Position numbers and translations under genes: made by a program
Shown: piece by piece, positions 15,629 through 25,007 of the stretch
How the letters are laid out: the number at the start of each line of letters is the position of its first letter
Position numbering within the stretch: the first letter of the stretch is position 1
The notes under the pieces: model-generated
Told to the model about the DNA's origin: nothing
Database searches by the model: none
The model's input: the letters and a program-made list of their open reading frames with translations, nothing else
Assembly: GCF_017745095.1 (NCBI RefSeq)
Contig: NZ_JAGHZZ010000005.1
Coordinates: forward strand, 52,235-116,234
Length of the DNA stretch: 64,000 bases
Direction: 5' to 3'
From: Sporocytophaga sp.
GTDB taxonomy: Bacteria > Bacteroidota > Bacteroidia > Cytophagales > Cytophagaceae

Positions 15629-16648
15629 TTATTTATCGCATCCGCAAAGTTCGTTTAGGTTGCTAGGACGAAGTGGGAAGTCATAAAACTGTCCCATGCC
15701 AGGTTCCATAAAGCCGAGGATATCTCCTGTTTTTGCATCCATTATTGTTTTTACATAAGCAAGTCTTGATACCTGTACTGCAGAGCCCGCTTTAACAATT
15801 CCAAATGGAATAGACAATACAATCGCATATTTTTCATCCTCAGCGCTAGCAGCTTTACTTACTTCTTCAGCAGTAACAAACTTTACGTTAGAATTGCAGG
15901 CATTTTTAACCTTCTCCTCATCAAGATTATCATGTTTGATATTATTATCAATGAGTAGGGTTTTACTCTTGATCCTTCCGCAATTCTGCTTTGCCATTAC
16001 TTTAGCAAAGCTCTCAAAGTTTTTCTTCTTTTCGTTTTTGCTATTGTATTCCATATTGGCTTGCATTGCTCTGATAGCAAAAATTATATCACCTGCAGTA
16101 TATTCAGAATTAGGCCCTGAGGAAGGAAGATATATTTTGTAATCAGCAAGGCTAGTGGTTTTATTGGCAAAAAGAGATCTTTCCATACGATCGTAATATA
16201 GAAAAGGAACACTAAGTGATGTACGTAATCCGTGGATTCCATTGTCTCCCTGAACTCTAATAAACAGCACTACATATTTGCCACGCTCAAGCGGACTGAT
16301 GGCCTTAATTTCAGATGTTTTTTTGAACTCTATATTTTTGTTGAATTTCCAGTATTTCTCGACAGTAGGTTTAATGAGAGCATTGTAACTTTTTATATAG
16401 GCTAAATAATCATCTTTTTCTTTAATAGCTTCATCCTTTTTTTCTTGTTTCTTTGCTTTGTCAATTTTCTTTTGCAGATCAGCCATTTCTTCTGGATCTT
16501 CTTCAATAAGTTCCACCAGCAATGTTCGTGGAATAATAGCCGGGTAATCCTCTTTTCCCGCATTGATCTTATCGCTTATCTGTGCAAAAATCATGGTCGG
16601 TACAGCAAGCTGTAGAATGACAATCAGGAATAAATTTTTTAATTTCAT
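15629..16648 (-). CDS. secreted hypothetical protein, 339 aa
   Basis: It begins with a signal peptide ending near IFAQ (residue 23). A charged helical stretch (about 55-85, rich in Lys and Glu, MADLQKKIDKAKKQEKKDEA) is followed by an alpha/beta region without recognisable motifs, and the protein ends in a Cys pair (ELCGCDK). There is no T9SS domain or lipobox. It is expected in the periplasm. It stands alone between repeat-rich stretches, and I cannot assign a function. Confidence 0.65.
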   Translation of the reverse strand: MKLKNLFLIVILQLAVPTMIFAQISDKINAGKEDYPAIIPRTLLVELIEEDPEEMADLQKKIDKAKKQEKKDEAIKEKDDYLAYIKSYNALIKPTVEKYWKFNKNIEFKKTSEIKAISPLERGKYVVLFIRVQGDNGIHGLRTSLSVPFLYYDRMERSLFANKTTSLADYKIYLPSSGPNSEYTAGDIIFAIRAMQANMEYNSKNEKKKNFESFAKVMAKQNCGRIKSKTLLIDNNIKHDNLDEEKVKNACNSNVKFVTAEEVSKAASAEDEKYAIVLSIPFGIVKAGSAVQVSRLAYVKTIMDAKTGDILGFMEPGMGQFYDFPLRPSNLNELCGCDK

Positions 16649-17124
16649 AAATAAGGTTTTAAAAGTCTAAAAATATGCAAACCCAGTAAATGAATTTTTT
16701 TTATGTAAAAGTAAATATTACATCTCTTTCCTGAAGACGACAGCTTTTCTGGTGAAGGTCAATTTATGATTATCAAGGAAGGTTTATTTATTATCTTGTT
16801 GGAGATAAGACAGAAGTGATGTTTGCGGAAAGGAGTAATGAGGTGAAGGTCTATGTAAGTATAAGGTTGGTAACTTTAAAAGTACACGATAACATACGAA
16901 CGAGGTATTGGTGAATTTGAAAATTATCTAAAAGCACGTATCATTATTGTTCAACCAGTTAAACTTTCTCCTATCAACGGCAAAGTCTTGTATAAGACTT
17001 TATTAGTTTTTATTTTTAGGCTTTTAAATGTTTTTTGCAGGATTAATCATTTTTTTTTAAGATTAATTTTTAGCATCAAGCAGATTCAAAATTTTTTATT
17101 AATGTCATCAAAACCAATATCCAA
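16649..17124. other. 476-base intergenic region with nothing recognised
   Basis: AT-rich. It separates a minus-strand gene from the broken plus-strand T9SS gene, so it should contain both promoters. I see no clear promoter pair, hairpin, tRNA or repeat. Confidence 0.4.
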
Positions 17125-17897
17125 ATGTTCAAACGTTACTCAGTATTCACATTTTTATTGTTATTTTTTTTTATTTCCAGGATCTCTATAGCGCAGCAGC
17201 TTCTTCCTGTTACGGAAGATTTTAATAATGCATCTGCGATTACATGGACGATCAATACGAATCCTAATGGTGTGTTCCAATTATGGAAAACGCAACCTGT
17301 TGGCGGGCTCGGCAATAGCGGAGTTCTTAGATATAACGATTATCGGTATATAATATCAGAAAACTCCGCCGAGTCACCTGAATTCAATTTCTCAGAAGCT
17401 GAAAATCCATATCTGGAATTTGATCTTGCGATTGTGAATTACTATCATTTTACTCCTCTTCTTATATTGTCTTTTGATTCTGGAAATGGATGGAAAGAAC
17501 AGCATGGATGGAGTTCAGGGGTTACAATTTTATCTCATGACGAGTTCCAAATCGATAGTATTAAATCTCAAACTATAACTCCTAATGATTCCGTTTGGAT
17601 TCCTTATCATGATTCATTTTATGTGGCGGTTAAGTTGTGGCAAGTACTTTATCTCCGGCTACTCAAATGAAGATTCAGTTGTTCCCAAACCCTTCTAAAG
17701 AGAGTATCACCATTCGAATTCCGGAAAAAGAATCTTATTTTATTCAGGTTTTTGACGGCATGGGCAATAAGGTCAGAAGCTTTATCACAGACGCTAGCGA
17801 GATACAATTGGATTTAAGACAATTTCAGTCTGGTGCTTACTTTATTGAAGGCGTTGGTGGCAGTAAGAAATTCTCGCAGAAGTTTATCATCGAATGA
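17125..17897 (+). pseudogene. broken T9SS-exported protein gene
   Basis: The first frame (17125-17670) starts with a signal peptide (MFKRYSVFTFLLLFFFISRI, then AQ) and a beta-sandwich stretch (VTEDFNNASAITWTINTNPN, SPEFNFSEAENPYLEFDL) typical of secreted adhesin-like or protease-associated domains, then stops after an out-of-frame tail. A second frame, open from about 17637 to 17897, carries a complete T9SS sorting domain (IQLFPNPSKESITIRIPEKE, ending KFSQKFIIE). Signal and sorting tail of one protein in two frames indicate a frameshift or an internal deletion near 17630. About 180 residues before the tail is short for this class, so lost internal sequence is likely. Confidence 0.75.
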
Positions 17898-17943
17898 TGT
17901 CCAGAAGCTATCTCATTCTGTAAGGGTAACTTTAATACTTTAC

Positions 17944-17986
17944 AAGTTCATAGGGATAGGATATTATTTTTCCTCCTTATGAGCTT
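17944..17986. terminator. imperfect hairpin between convergent genes
   Basis: AAGTTCATAGGGA (17944-17956) pairs with TCCTTATGAGCTT (17974-17986) at 11 of 13 positions plus wobble. It lies between the 3' ends of convergent genes, so it may end both transcripts. Confidence 0.35.
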
Positions 17987-18018
17987 GCGAAGAATGGTAT
18001 GGTGTATCAAAGGGGACA

Positions 18019-18681
18019 TTACTTTACATATTGATTTCCGCAGTAATCTATATAAAAGACCTTGTTTTCTTGCCTTACCTTAAGCAATCCTGCAGATATG
18101 TAGTCTCTGTAGTTATAATAAATATCATCATAGATAACGGGTATCAATAATTTGCCATTGGCATCAATTATTCCATATTTATTGTCTTTTTTTACTCTGA
18201 AAGGGAATTCTTTGTAATAAAAATCCGGATGGTAGATTTCATCGTAGAGGCAATTGATAATAACAGTAGAGTCAAGCTTTATCCCCTTTTTATCTCCTTC
18301 TTCAAATTCTTTATATACAGGTTCTTTATACTCTCTCACTTGTTCTATCTCATCTGGGTTAAACTTAAAGACAGGTTTTCCTGATTTATCAATTCTATAG
18401 TATTTATCTTTCAATTTTACTGTTGCAAAATCAGCTTTTCCATAGATCTTGTCTTTATTGAAAATATAATAAAGCATATTGATTACGAATGGTTCCGCGT
18501 CATCAAATTTTGGAGCAATTACAATACGTCCCTCTTTATCACAAAAGCCAAATTTACCTTTTACCAGAATTGGTATAAGGTCTGCCTTTAGACAGTCATC
18601 CTGTTTCTGAGCAAATGATGTATTGATCAGTAAATGTAGCAGTGCAAGAAAGGTAAATAGAAACTTCATATTAAGATTCAT
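18019..18681 (-). CDS. secreted WG-repeat-like protein, 220 aa
   Basis: A signal peptide (MNLNMKFLFTFLALLHLLIN, cleaved near SFAQ) precedes three or four degenerate WG-type repeats, with the pattern KFGFCDKEGRIVIAPKFDDA, KYYRIDKSGKPVFKF, KYGIIDANGKLLIPVIYDDI and VFYIDYCGNQYV. WG repeats form small beta modules thought to bind proteins; the role is unknown. A second ATG (residue 5) would also serve as the start. It follows the zinc-ribbon gene by only 19 bases, so the two probably share a transcript. A far larger WG-repeat protein is encoded at 45364-47295. Confidence 0.8.
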   Translation of the reverse strand: MNLNMKFLFTFLALLHLLINTSFAQKQDDCLKADLIPILVKGKFGFCDKEGRIVIAPKFDDAEPFVINMLYYIFNKDKIYGKADFATVKLKDKYYRIDKSGKPVFKFNPDEIEQVREYKEPVYKEFEEGDKKGIKLDSTVIINCLYDEIYHPDFYYKEFPFRVKKDNKYGIIDANGKLLIPVIYDDIYYNYRDYISAGLLKVRQENKVFYIDYCGNQYVK

Positions 18682-18700
18682 ATAGATTGATGATTTATTT

Positions 18701-19267
18701 TCAGGAATTTTTACGCTTAGCTTTTTCTACAAGGTTTTTATAGTATTTTGATTTGTCTGGTTTGTTTATTTCCTGATAGATCTCGGAGAGGCGCTCCATG
18801 TCCTGAATCGTTAATTTTTCTTTTTCTTTCAGTAATATTGATAATTCATTATTTAATTGTTTTTCCTCTCTAACTTCTTGTCTGCATTTTAGACAATGCT
18901 TCGGTTTTGATTGTATCCAAAAACGTAGGGTCTCATACCAATACTTCTGTTCTTCTTTTTTGAAGACATACACCTCACGACATTTCTCGCATGTCTTCTC
19001 AAGGTCAATATAGGCTAGGTTAGGATCAAAGTCACAGTATAATTGAACATCAGGATTTCCCATTAAGGCCTTGCCAGATTCAAAACAGCTATCACAGGCC
19101 CATTGAAAGTTTCCATGTATTAAATCCTCTTTCTTAAGAGAGGAAACAGTTCCCCAAAGCCAGACCTTTCTCCCCAGAGTCCTTTTAAGATTTGAGTCGT
19201 AAACATCTCCTTTACAGCCAGGGCAAGTCAAACTTTTATTTTTTACACTTGATTTATTTTTCTTCAC
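18701..19267 (-). CDS. zinc-ribbon protein, 188 aa
   Basis: Three CxxC-type pairs are visible: CPGCKGDVYD near residue 15, CDSCFE near 58, and CEKCREVYVFKKEEQKYWYE followed by KPKHCLKCRQE (about 95-135). The last resembles the family of probable zinc-ribbon domains in which a CxxC pair, a FxxxEQxxY motif and a PKxCxxCR motif bind one zinc. The C-terminal ~50 residues are a charged helical region, possibly TPR-like. No enzymatic motif is seen. It is upstream of and likely co-transcribed with the WG-repeat gene (19-base gap). Confidence 0.7.
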   Translation of the reverse strand: MKKNKSSVKNKSLTCPGCKGDVYDSNLKRTLGRKVWLWGTVSSLKKEDLIHGNFQWACDSCFESGKALMGNPDVQLYCDFDPNLAYIDLEKTCEKCREVYVFKKEEQKYWYETLRFWIQSKPKHCLKCRQEVREEKQLNNELSILLKEKEKLTIQDMERLSEIYQEINKPDKSKYYKNLVEKAKRKNS

Positions 19268-19308
19268 TCAAGTTATCTGTTATGTCTTAGGCAAATGGGT
19301 TATATTAT

Positions 19309-19427
19309 CAATTGCTGTCCTACTTCTGAAAAGCAATAGTCAAGAATTTGATGATCCTCTTTTGTTATGGAGATTGAAATTACACATATTTTTTGACTAT
19401 CAGATCCTTTCCAGGGTTAAGGTAGAA
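19309..19427. repeat. decayed copy of the 133-bp MITE-like element
   Basis: TCAGATCCTTTCCAGGGTTA then AGGTAGAAGT (19398-19427) matches the right end of the element at 15169-15301 (TCAGATCCTTCGCAGGGCTC then AGGATGACAA), and GCTGTCCTACTTCTGAAAAG near 19314 is a weak match to its left end. Confidence 0.4.
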
Positions 19428-19459
19428 GTGCATATCTTTTAAAAATTTATAAAATAACA

Positions 19460-20020
19460 TTACTGGTTGTTATAATCTGTTTTTCCTTCTTCCTGTTTTA
19501 AATTCCTGCGGTTGAAAAAGTCATCCATATATATACTTTTATAGATGTTGATAATTGCAATGCTTAAACTTCCAAAAATCCCGCATCCAATTGTAATGGC
19601 TAAAAATCGATCAGTGAATGAATCATTACCCTCACTTATCCATCCTCTGTAAAAGGCAATCGTTTCTGTAAAAGCAAGTACAGGAATTAATCGCATCGCC
19701 CATATACGTCCCGATTCTTTTCTTTTGATAGTAGTAAATAAAAAATACATCAATAAGGTGGCTGTTATTGACTGAATTAAGTTTATCATAAAATGTAATT
19801 CACCAGAAATAAATCCAATTGGAACCGCCCATCTAGCTCTTGCTTTATCGAAATTTCTTGTCATCCACAGAATATACCTGAATGATTCAGAATACATAAG
19901 AGTAAAAACAACAAGTATAATTGAATTAGTTATTTTGGCTTTTATGTGTTGATTTTTATCTGTTTGATAATCGTGATAGCTGAGGATTCCAAGAAGTGTT
20001 AATGCGAAAAGTTTAAACAT
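19460..20020 (-). CDS. hypothetical membrane protein, 186 aa
   Basis: About four or five hydrophobic segments (around residues 1-15, 30-50, 70-98, 108-130 and 138-165) with short basic loops and a soluble acidic tail. It is not recognised. I considered a Csx27-like accessory of the Cas13b system, because that family is a small multi-helix protein, but it lies about 6 kb away behind other genes and shares no feature I recognise beyond being a small membrane protein. Confidence 0.6.
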   Translation of the reverse strand: MFKLFALTLLGILSYHDYQTDKNQHIKAKITNSIILVVFTLMYSESFRYILWMTRNFDKARARWAVPIGFISGELHFMINLIQSITATLLMYFLFTTIKRKESGRIWAMRLIPVLAFTETIAFYRGWISEGNDSFTDRFLAITIGCGIFGSLSIAIINIYKSIYMDDFFNRRNLKQEEGKTDYNNQ

Positions 20021-20105
20021 ATTTTAATAGAATAAATTTGGGGCTATATACGCAAATATCGGATACATGCTGTTAAAAATATACAATTGAGGAAAAATCC
20101 ACGTA

Positions 20106-20126
20106 GAGACGGCATGTTGGCGTCTC
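20106..20126. repeat. palindromic repeat GAGACGCC family, copy c
   Basis: GAGACGGCA-TGT-TGGCGTCTC, a 9-bp stem with one mismatch, preceded by CGTA and followed by CTTTT as in copy a (15040). The rest of the gap 20021-20551 shows no gene or other clear signal. Confidence 0.6.
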
Positions 20127-20551
20127 CTTTTGCAAAGGCCTCAATCTTAAATCTTTTAAGCTACTTTAACTGGTTAGCCAAAATGGGTATTTACACGATT
20201 AAGGGAAAAGCTTTATAGGAAAGGTTGATTGGTATTAAAATCCTGAGTTGCCATGCGAGTAGTTTCTACGGGTTTTCCCTGTTTTTCCTTCAGTTAAAAT
20301 TGATATGTCCGCTTCTTTTTAAAAGCTGTATAAGAGGATATAACCAAACTCAATTTCAGTTTTTGTTTTCGCGAGATTAATAATGGTTTTGCTAAGAGCT
20401 TTAATGTCAGGCAGAATCAAGGCAGAAAGGAGAAAAAAGCTCTTCTGCATGTATTTGAGGGGAGAAAGTCTTATTTTTGAAAGATAAGAACTTAATTACC
20501 TGATTTTATTAATGATAATGGAAGTTCATTAAAGTTTAAATTGTAATCATT

Positions 20552-21244
20552 ATGCGAAAGTTAATCCGTCCCACATATCCGAAAGAATTCAGCATAGGTT
20601 TTCTGTTACTTATATTTATTTTCTCTACCTTTTTGTCGCATCAGATATTTGACGTACCATTTCTAGAGATTAGAAATAGTAATGTTTATCCGGGAATGAT
20701 TCTCGTTGGAGTTGCTGTGATTATTATGGTGCTGATTATCTGGGAAGAATTTTTGTTTCCTATAAAAATCAAAGAAGTAAATAACGAGATTGTTTTCAGA
20801 AACAGAAGGAATAAATTAAAAACTCAAGTGTTTATCTATTTATTCATTCCTGCAATATTCGGCTTTATATATTTTGAATACGAAATAAATCACATCCGAT
20901 TTTTTCTGTGGGCTGCAGTTTGTATCATCGCTCCGGTGGTAGAGAAACTTGCTTCGGGTATCAACAACTATAATGATTTCCTTAAGCTTGCCAATGATTC
21001 TATAGAATTCAGAAATAACAAGAAGGTGGGTCTCATTAAGCTGAAAGATGTTCTTAATTTCAACTTAGTCAAAGATGATCATGGAGTCATTAAAAAGATT
21101 CAATTGCTAAAATTAAACAATGAAGAGGTTATTATAGATCTGGATGAAATGGAGCTTGAAGCGTTCTATGATACAATCAATAGCTACATTGCAAGTCATT
21201 ATCAGCATATGCTGAGCAAAACTGCTGTAAGCAGTGTATCTTAA
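20552..21244 (+). CDS. hypothetical membrane protein with PH-like domain, 230 aa
   Basis: Four hydrophobic helices in two pairs (about 15-35, 45-68, 90-110 and 116-138), then a soluble C-terminal ~80 residues of alternating pattern (DSIEFRNNKKVGLIKLKDVL, NLVKDDHGVIKKIQLLKLNN) like a bacterial PH domain. The overall plan resembles the protein at 643-1281. A strong hairpin terminator follows. It is a single gene of unknown role. Confidence 0.65.
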   Translation: MRKLIRPTYPKEFSIGFLLLIFIFSTFLSHQIFDVPFLEIRNSNVYPGMILVGVAVIIMVLIIWEEFLFPIKIKEVNNEIVFRNRRNKLKTQVFIYLFIPAIFGFIYFEYEINHIRFFLWAAVCIIAPVVEKLASGINNYNDFLKLANDSIEFRNNKKVGLIKLKDVLNFNLVKDDHGVIKKIQLLKLNNEEVIIDLDEMELEAFYDTINSYIASHYQHMLSKTAVSSVS

Positions 21245-21271
21245 TATTCAGATAAAAGGGATATAAAGTAA

Positions 21272-21300
21272 AGAAAGCATACTCAGAGAGTATGCTTTCT
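21272..21300 (+). terminator. strong hairpin terminator
   Basis: Perfect 13-bp stem AGAAAGCATACTC (21272-21284) / GAGTATGCTTTCT (21288-21300) with a 3-base loop, 28 bases past the stop at 21244. Confidence 0.8.
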
Positions 21301-21515
21301 TCGTTTATGTGCTCATTATACACCTATTTTAGTGAGTTTGGCGAACTGACTAAAATGATAAATTAACTATATTTTTATACGTTTATTAATTCCAGAATAC
21401 GGTTCATTCATTGCTATTATAACTTCATAAAGCTGATAATTTTTCAAGTTTTCCTCCCCGTAATTTAGCCTTACCGCAATTGCTTAATAACCAAATAAAT
21501 AATTTTTTAGGAAAC

Positions 21516-24146
21516 ATGAAAGTAGTAAAACGCATCATCCTAGGATTGATGTGTCTGGGGAGTTCTTTGACTTACGCCCAGACTCAGCAAATCAATGGTC
21601 TGGCTGTCATTGTCGATTATCAAGACAAGTCTATTGACGAGACAGAACAGTACATTTACAATTTATTCAATCAGCCTGGATTTTCTGGTCAAGGACAAAC
21701 ATTGTCTATTCGTGATTATTACCTTTTGCAATCAAATGGCAAGGTTGAGTTAAATACTCAAGTTATCAGAGTGTCAATACCTCAGACTTCTACTTATTAT
21801 CATTTGGAGAATGGGCATGGAGAGCAGTTTATGAGTGATATTGTAGATGCTATCAATGTTAAATACCCAAACGGATTTACCAATCTTACACCTCGTCCTT
21901 CAAATGGTACATTGTGGGGATTTACGATTATAGACAAAGCAGTTGTTGGGGCCGGTACTGCTGTGTCAGGGGGAGTTCAGGATGGCCTTTATATCAAGAG
22001 TAACAACTTGCCAATAAGGGTAGACAGAGTTAACAGACAAACTGCTCAGGATGAAAGATGGCATAGCGTACCGACTTTAGCACATGAAATAGGTCACGGA
22101 GTTTTTGATTTTGATGATCTTGATCAGGCATACAGCAACATGGGCTTCTTCTGCCTGATGGAAGGAGCTGGTAAAGTAGATCCGGGACCTTTGAATCCGG
22201 GATACAGATATAGAAACAACTGGTTCAATACTGTTATCGAGTTAAATCCTGCAGTTGGAGGCAACTATTCTCTAAGCGCTATTGATTATGATACTGTTTA
22301 CAAGTATACCAACCCATATAATAGCAAAGAATATCTATTGATAACAAACTATTCTTTTAGTGGGCTTTTTCAAAGCATCTATTCACCGGAACAAGGTCTT
22401 GCTATATGGTATGTTAATGAAGAGTATGGCCTGGAAGAAGGGATTACTCCTAAATATCAGGTGAAATTAGTTCAGGCAGATGGACTGGATGAAATGCATG
22501 ATGAAGATAGTCCGGACAGAGCAGGTGATGCGTGGGATATGTTTGATAATCTTACTTCTGTATTCTCTTCTGCTACTCATCCTATAAGATGGAAGAACGG
22601 AAGTGAAATTGGAATCAAGATTAAAAATATCAGTGCACCTGGTTATAAAATGACTTTTACAGTCGAGGCACAACCTAATTCAATTATTGCCCAGGTTAAT
22701 CCTCAGGCAGGTGGAAATATATTCCCAAATGGTCTTATCAGACATAATGGAAGTCAGCCAGTATCATTCTCAATAGTTCCGGATTTCGGATATTCAATTC
22801 AGAATGTATTGGTTGATGGTGTTTCGGTAGGACAAGTTTCTCAATACACATTCAACTCCGGAATATATCATACCATCAATGCAACTTTTGTTAAAAATCC
22901 TGCTGTCGATCCGATCACTGCGCCTTGGTCTGCTGCGGATATTGGTGGTACCAATATGAGTTTTTCAGCTCAAAGAGGCAATCAATTCAGTGTCAATACA
23001 AACAGCGATGATATCTATTGGGGAGCAGATCAATTCCACTTTATCTATCAAACACTTAATGGTAATGGAGAAATCGTTGTTGAAGTTTCAGAGATGAAAG
23101 GTATTCATGAGTGGAGTAAAGCAGGGGTAATGATTAGGGAAACAACAGGAGCAAGTTCAAAGCATGTTATGTTGGTTCAGACGCCTTTAAAATATGTTAA
23201 TCTTCAATACAGAACTGAAACTAATGGCGGATCAGAAAGCAATCCTTCTAATATCGAAGATCTTCATAGATACAGATTATATAAGTACTTAAAGTTAAAG
23301 AGAGAAGGTAATAAATTCACTGCGTATTGTAGCAGAAATGCATATACATGGGTGTTTATGGGCGAGATTACAATTCCTATGAATCAGCAAGTATATATTG
23401 GGCTTTGCACAGCAGGTCATGACCCAGATAAAAATGATCAGAAAAATTTCATAGTTAAATACAGCAATGTCCAAGTTACTGTTCCAACTGTAAGTGGTTT
23501 GTTCAGCCAATATCAGGTACCTCGTACGACAGGACTTCCAACTGGATTTAAGCAATACAGTAGAGTCTATAGCGTAGGTACTAATGGTCCCTTATTAAAC
23601 AATGTATTTAATTCTGTAATTAACTGGTGGGGTAATTCAGGTAATCCCAATGCATTGTATCAGTTTAGTTTAGAGACGAATAATGGTAATCCACGTTATT
23701 ATACTAATATTATTGATTATGCAACTTACCAATTTGCGAATGCTAATCCTGAAATCACTATCAATTCTACTATAGGCTTTGCGGGACTTCAGGGAAGTTA
23801 TTGGGTGAACTTCTCAGGAAATGATCTTGTGCTTGTGAGAAAGACCGGTGATTACGCCGTTATCTTTACCAATATACCTGCAAGACAAGGAATACCAGAC
23901 CTAAACGTAGTACCAGCAGAAGATTATCTAGTGTTCCCTAATCCATTTGTTGAAAATGCAACAGTTTTAATTCCTGCTTCAAAACAAGAAGTAAAAGTTG
24001 AAGTGTTAAATGCTTCCGGGAATCTAGTAGAAAGTACATCTGCAAATGATTCTTTCACATTGGGAGAATCATATGCTCCTGGCATTTACTTTATAAAACT
24101 GAATGACCAGACAAGTGTAAAAACTATCAAAGTGGTAAAAAGATAA
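21516..24146 (+). CDS. secreted M6-like metalloprotease with T9SS sorting domain
   Basis: 876 residues from the ATG at 21516, chosen because it gives a proper signal peptide (MKVVKRIILGLMCLGSSLTY-AQ) and follows AGGAA; a TTG at 21480 would add an unlikely leader. The catalytic motif is HEIGHGVFDFDD (H190, E191, H194, third ligand D198), as in immune-inhibitor A-type M6 peptidases, preceded by a region like SIRDYYLLQSNGKVELNTQV. After the protease come a short INTERNALIN-type beta repeat (NVLVDGVSVGQVSQYTFNS) and a concanavalin-like DUF1349-type domain (TNSDDIYWGADQFHF to VIETTGASS-like stretches, about 470-650). It ends with a T9SS sorting domain (EDYLVFPNPFVENATVLIPA to the end). It is expected to act outside the cell on protein. 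Confidence 0.85.
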   Translation: MKVVKRIILGLMCLGSSLTYAQTQQINGLAVIVDYQDKSIDETEQYIYNLFNQPGFSGQGQTLSIRDYYLLQSNGKVELNTQVIRVSIPQTSTYYHLENGHGEQFMSDIVDAINVKYPNGFTNLTPRPSNGTLWGFTIIDKAVVGAGTAVSGGVQDGLYIKSNNLPIRVDRVNRQTAQDERWHSVPTLAHEIGHGVFDFDDLDQAYSNMGFFCLMEGAGKVDPGPLNPGYRYRNNWFNTVIELNPAVGGNYSLSAIDYDTVYKYTNPYNSKEYLLITNYSFSGLFQSIYSPEQGLAIWYVNEEYGLEEGITPKYQVKLVQADGLDEMHDEDSPDRAGDAWDMFDNLTSVFSSATHPIRWKNGSEIGIKIKNISAPGYKMTFTVEAQPNSIIAQVNPQAGGNIFPNGLIRHNGSQPVSFSIVPDFGYSIQNVLVDGVSVGQVSQYTFNSGIYHTINATFVKNPAVDPITAPWSAADIGGTNMSFSAQRGNQFSVNTNSDDIYWGADQFHFIYQTLNGNGEIVVEVSEMKGIHEWSKAGVMIRETTGASSKHVMLVQTPLKYVNLQYRTETNGGSESNPSNIEDLHRYRLYKYLKLKREGNKFTAYCSRNAYTWVFMGEITIPMNQQVYIGLCTAGHDPDKNDQKNFIVKYSNVQVTVPTVSGLFSQYQVPRTTGLPTGFKQYSRVYSVGTNGPLLNNVFNSVINWWGNSGNPNALYQFSLETNNGNPRYYTNIIDYATYQFANANPEITINSTIGFAGLQGSYWVNFSGNDLVLVRKTGDYAVIFTNIPARQGIPDLNVVPAEDYLVFPNPFVENATVLIPASKQEVKVEVLNASGNLVESTSANDSFTLGESYAPGIYFIKLNDQTSVKTIKVVKR

Positions 24147-24194
24147 TGAGTAAGTAGATAGTATTTTTTTAATAAATGCAATAGTATATTTTTT

Positions 24195-24222
24195 AGCCTC
24201 CGCAGTTTCATGCTCGGAGGCT
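24195..24222 (+). terminator. hairpin terminator after the protease gene
   Basis: AGCCTCCG (24195-24202) / CGGAGGCT (24215-24222) followed by TTTCTTTTT. From here to the next gene at 24469 (about 245 AT-rich bases) I see nothing else. Confidence 0.8.
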
Positions 24223-24468
24223 TTTCTTTTTGTGACAGGAGATCATTTATGGGTTCATTATTGGCAAGTCTGACAGAGTTTAATTAAAACAATGCTGAAT
24301 ATCCTTTTGAGGAATATTTTTTTATTTTTTAAGGTATTAAGGATCAATATAATGTCTTTAGTAAATATCATAATGTAACAAAGGTTACAAAGTTTTGCTG
24401 GAGTGAAACATATTTTTAACCTGCAGCCAAAGTGGTTGATTTTTTTTTACTAAAATTTTAAAACAAAA

Positions 24469-24969
24469 ATGCCTATGAAAGAAAAAAACTGGCGGACAAT
24501 TCCTGCTTTGTTCATTTTGGTCATTTCTGTAAGCTCCTGTAGTGTCCAGACTCAGGGAGCCTATGGAAGTTCCCGAAAGGTATCTAAAGCAACATTGCGC
24601 GCCTACAGAAAAGATCCACACTGGATTTCAATGATGAACGACTCTTCAGCGAACTATTATGATATTTTGCTGGCGTATGACCAATTCTGGAAAAAACGGC
24701 CAGAGCCGAATCCAGAAGAGGAGTTTGAGAGAAAACAAAACGAAAAAGAAGGTAAAGAAGAAGAGGAGGAAGAAGAGGAAAACAAGAGAAGTCTTGTTGG
24801 AAGGCTATTCCATTCTGAAGAGAAGGACGTTGCAGAAAGCTCCCAATACATGATTGAATATAAAAAATTCAAAACATGGAAAAAAGATGTACTTCCCTAT
24901 GTACAGCCTGATGGCAGCATCCTTACTCAAGCTCAAAGACTTGATATTTACAAAAATCAGAGGCCTTAA
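24469..24969 (+). CDS. lipoprotein with acidic stretch, 166 aa
   Basis: A lipoprotein signal (VISVSSC) puts the lipid-modified Cys near residue 24. The mature part has a very acidic segment (EEEFERKQNEKEGKEEEEEE, about 83-105) and no recognised domain. A second ATG (residue 3) is an equally good start. It precedes the giant T9SS protein gene by 38 bases on the same strand and is probably in one operon with it, so it may help that protein's export or anchoring. This is inference from proximity only. Confidence 0.7.
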   Translation: MPMKEKNWRTIPALFILVISVSSCSVQTQGAYGSSRKVSKATLRAYRKDPHWISMMNDSSANYYDILLAYDQFWKKRPEPNPEEEFERKQNEKEGKEEEEEEEENKRSLVGRLFHSEEKDVAESSQYMIEYKKFKTWKKDVLPYVQPDGSILTQAQRLDIYKNQRP

Positions 24970-25007
24970 TTCTTATTTCTTTATTCCCAAAATTTAAAAA
25001 GACAATA

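Noticed and set aside
19460..20020. Small multi-helix membrane protein as a Csx27-type accessory of Cas13b
   Set aside because: It lies about 6 kb from cas13b with unrelated genes between, and nothing in it matches Csx27 beyond being a membrane protein.
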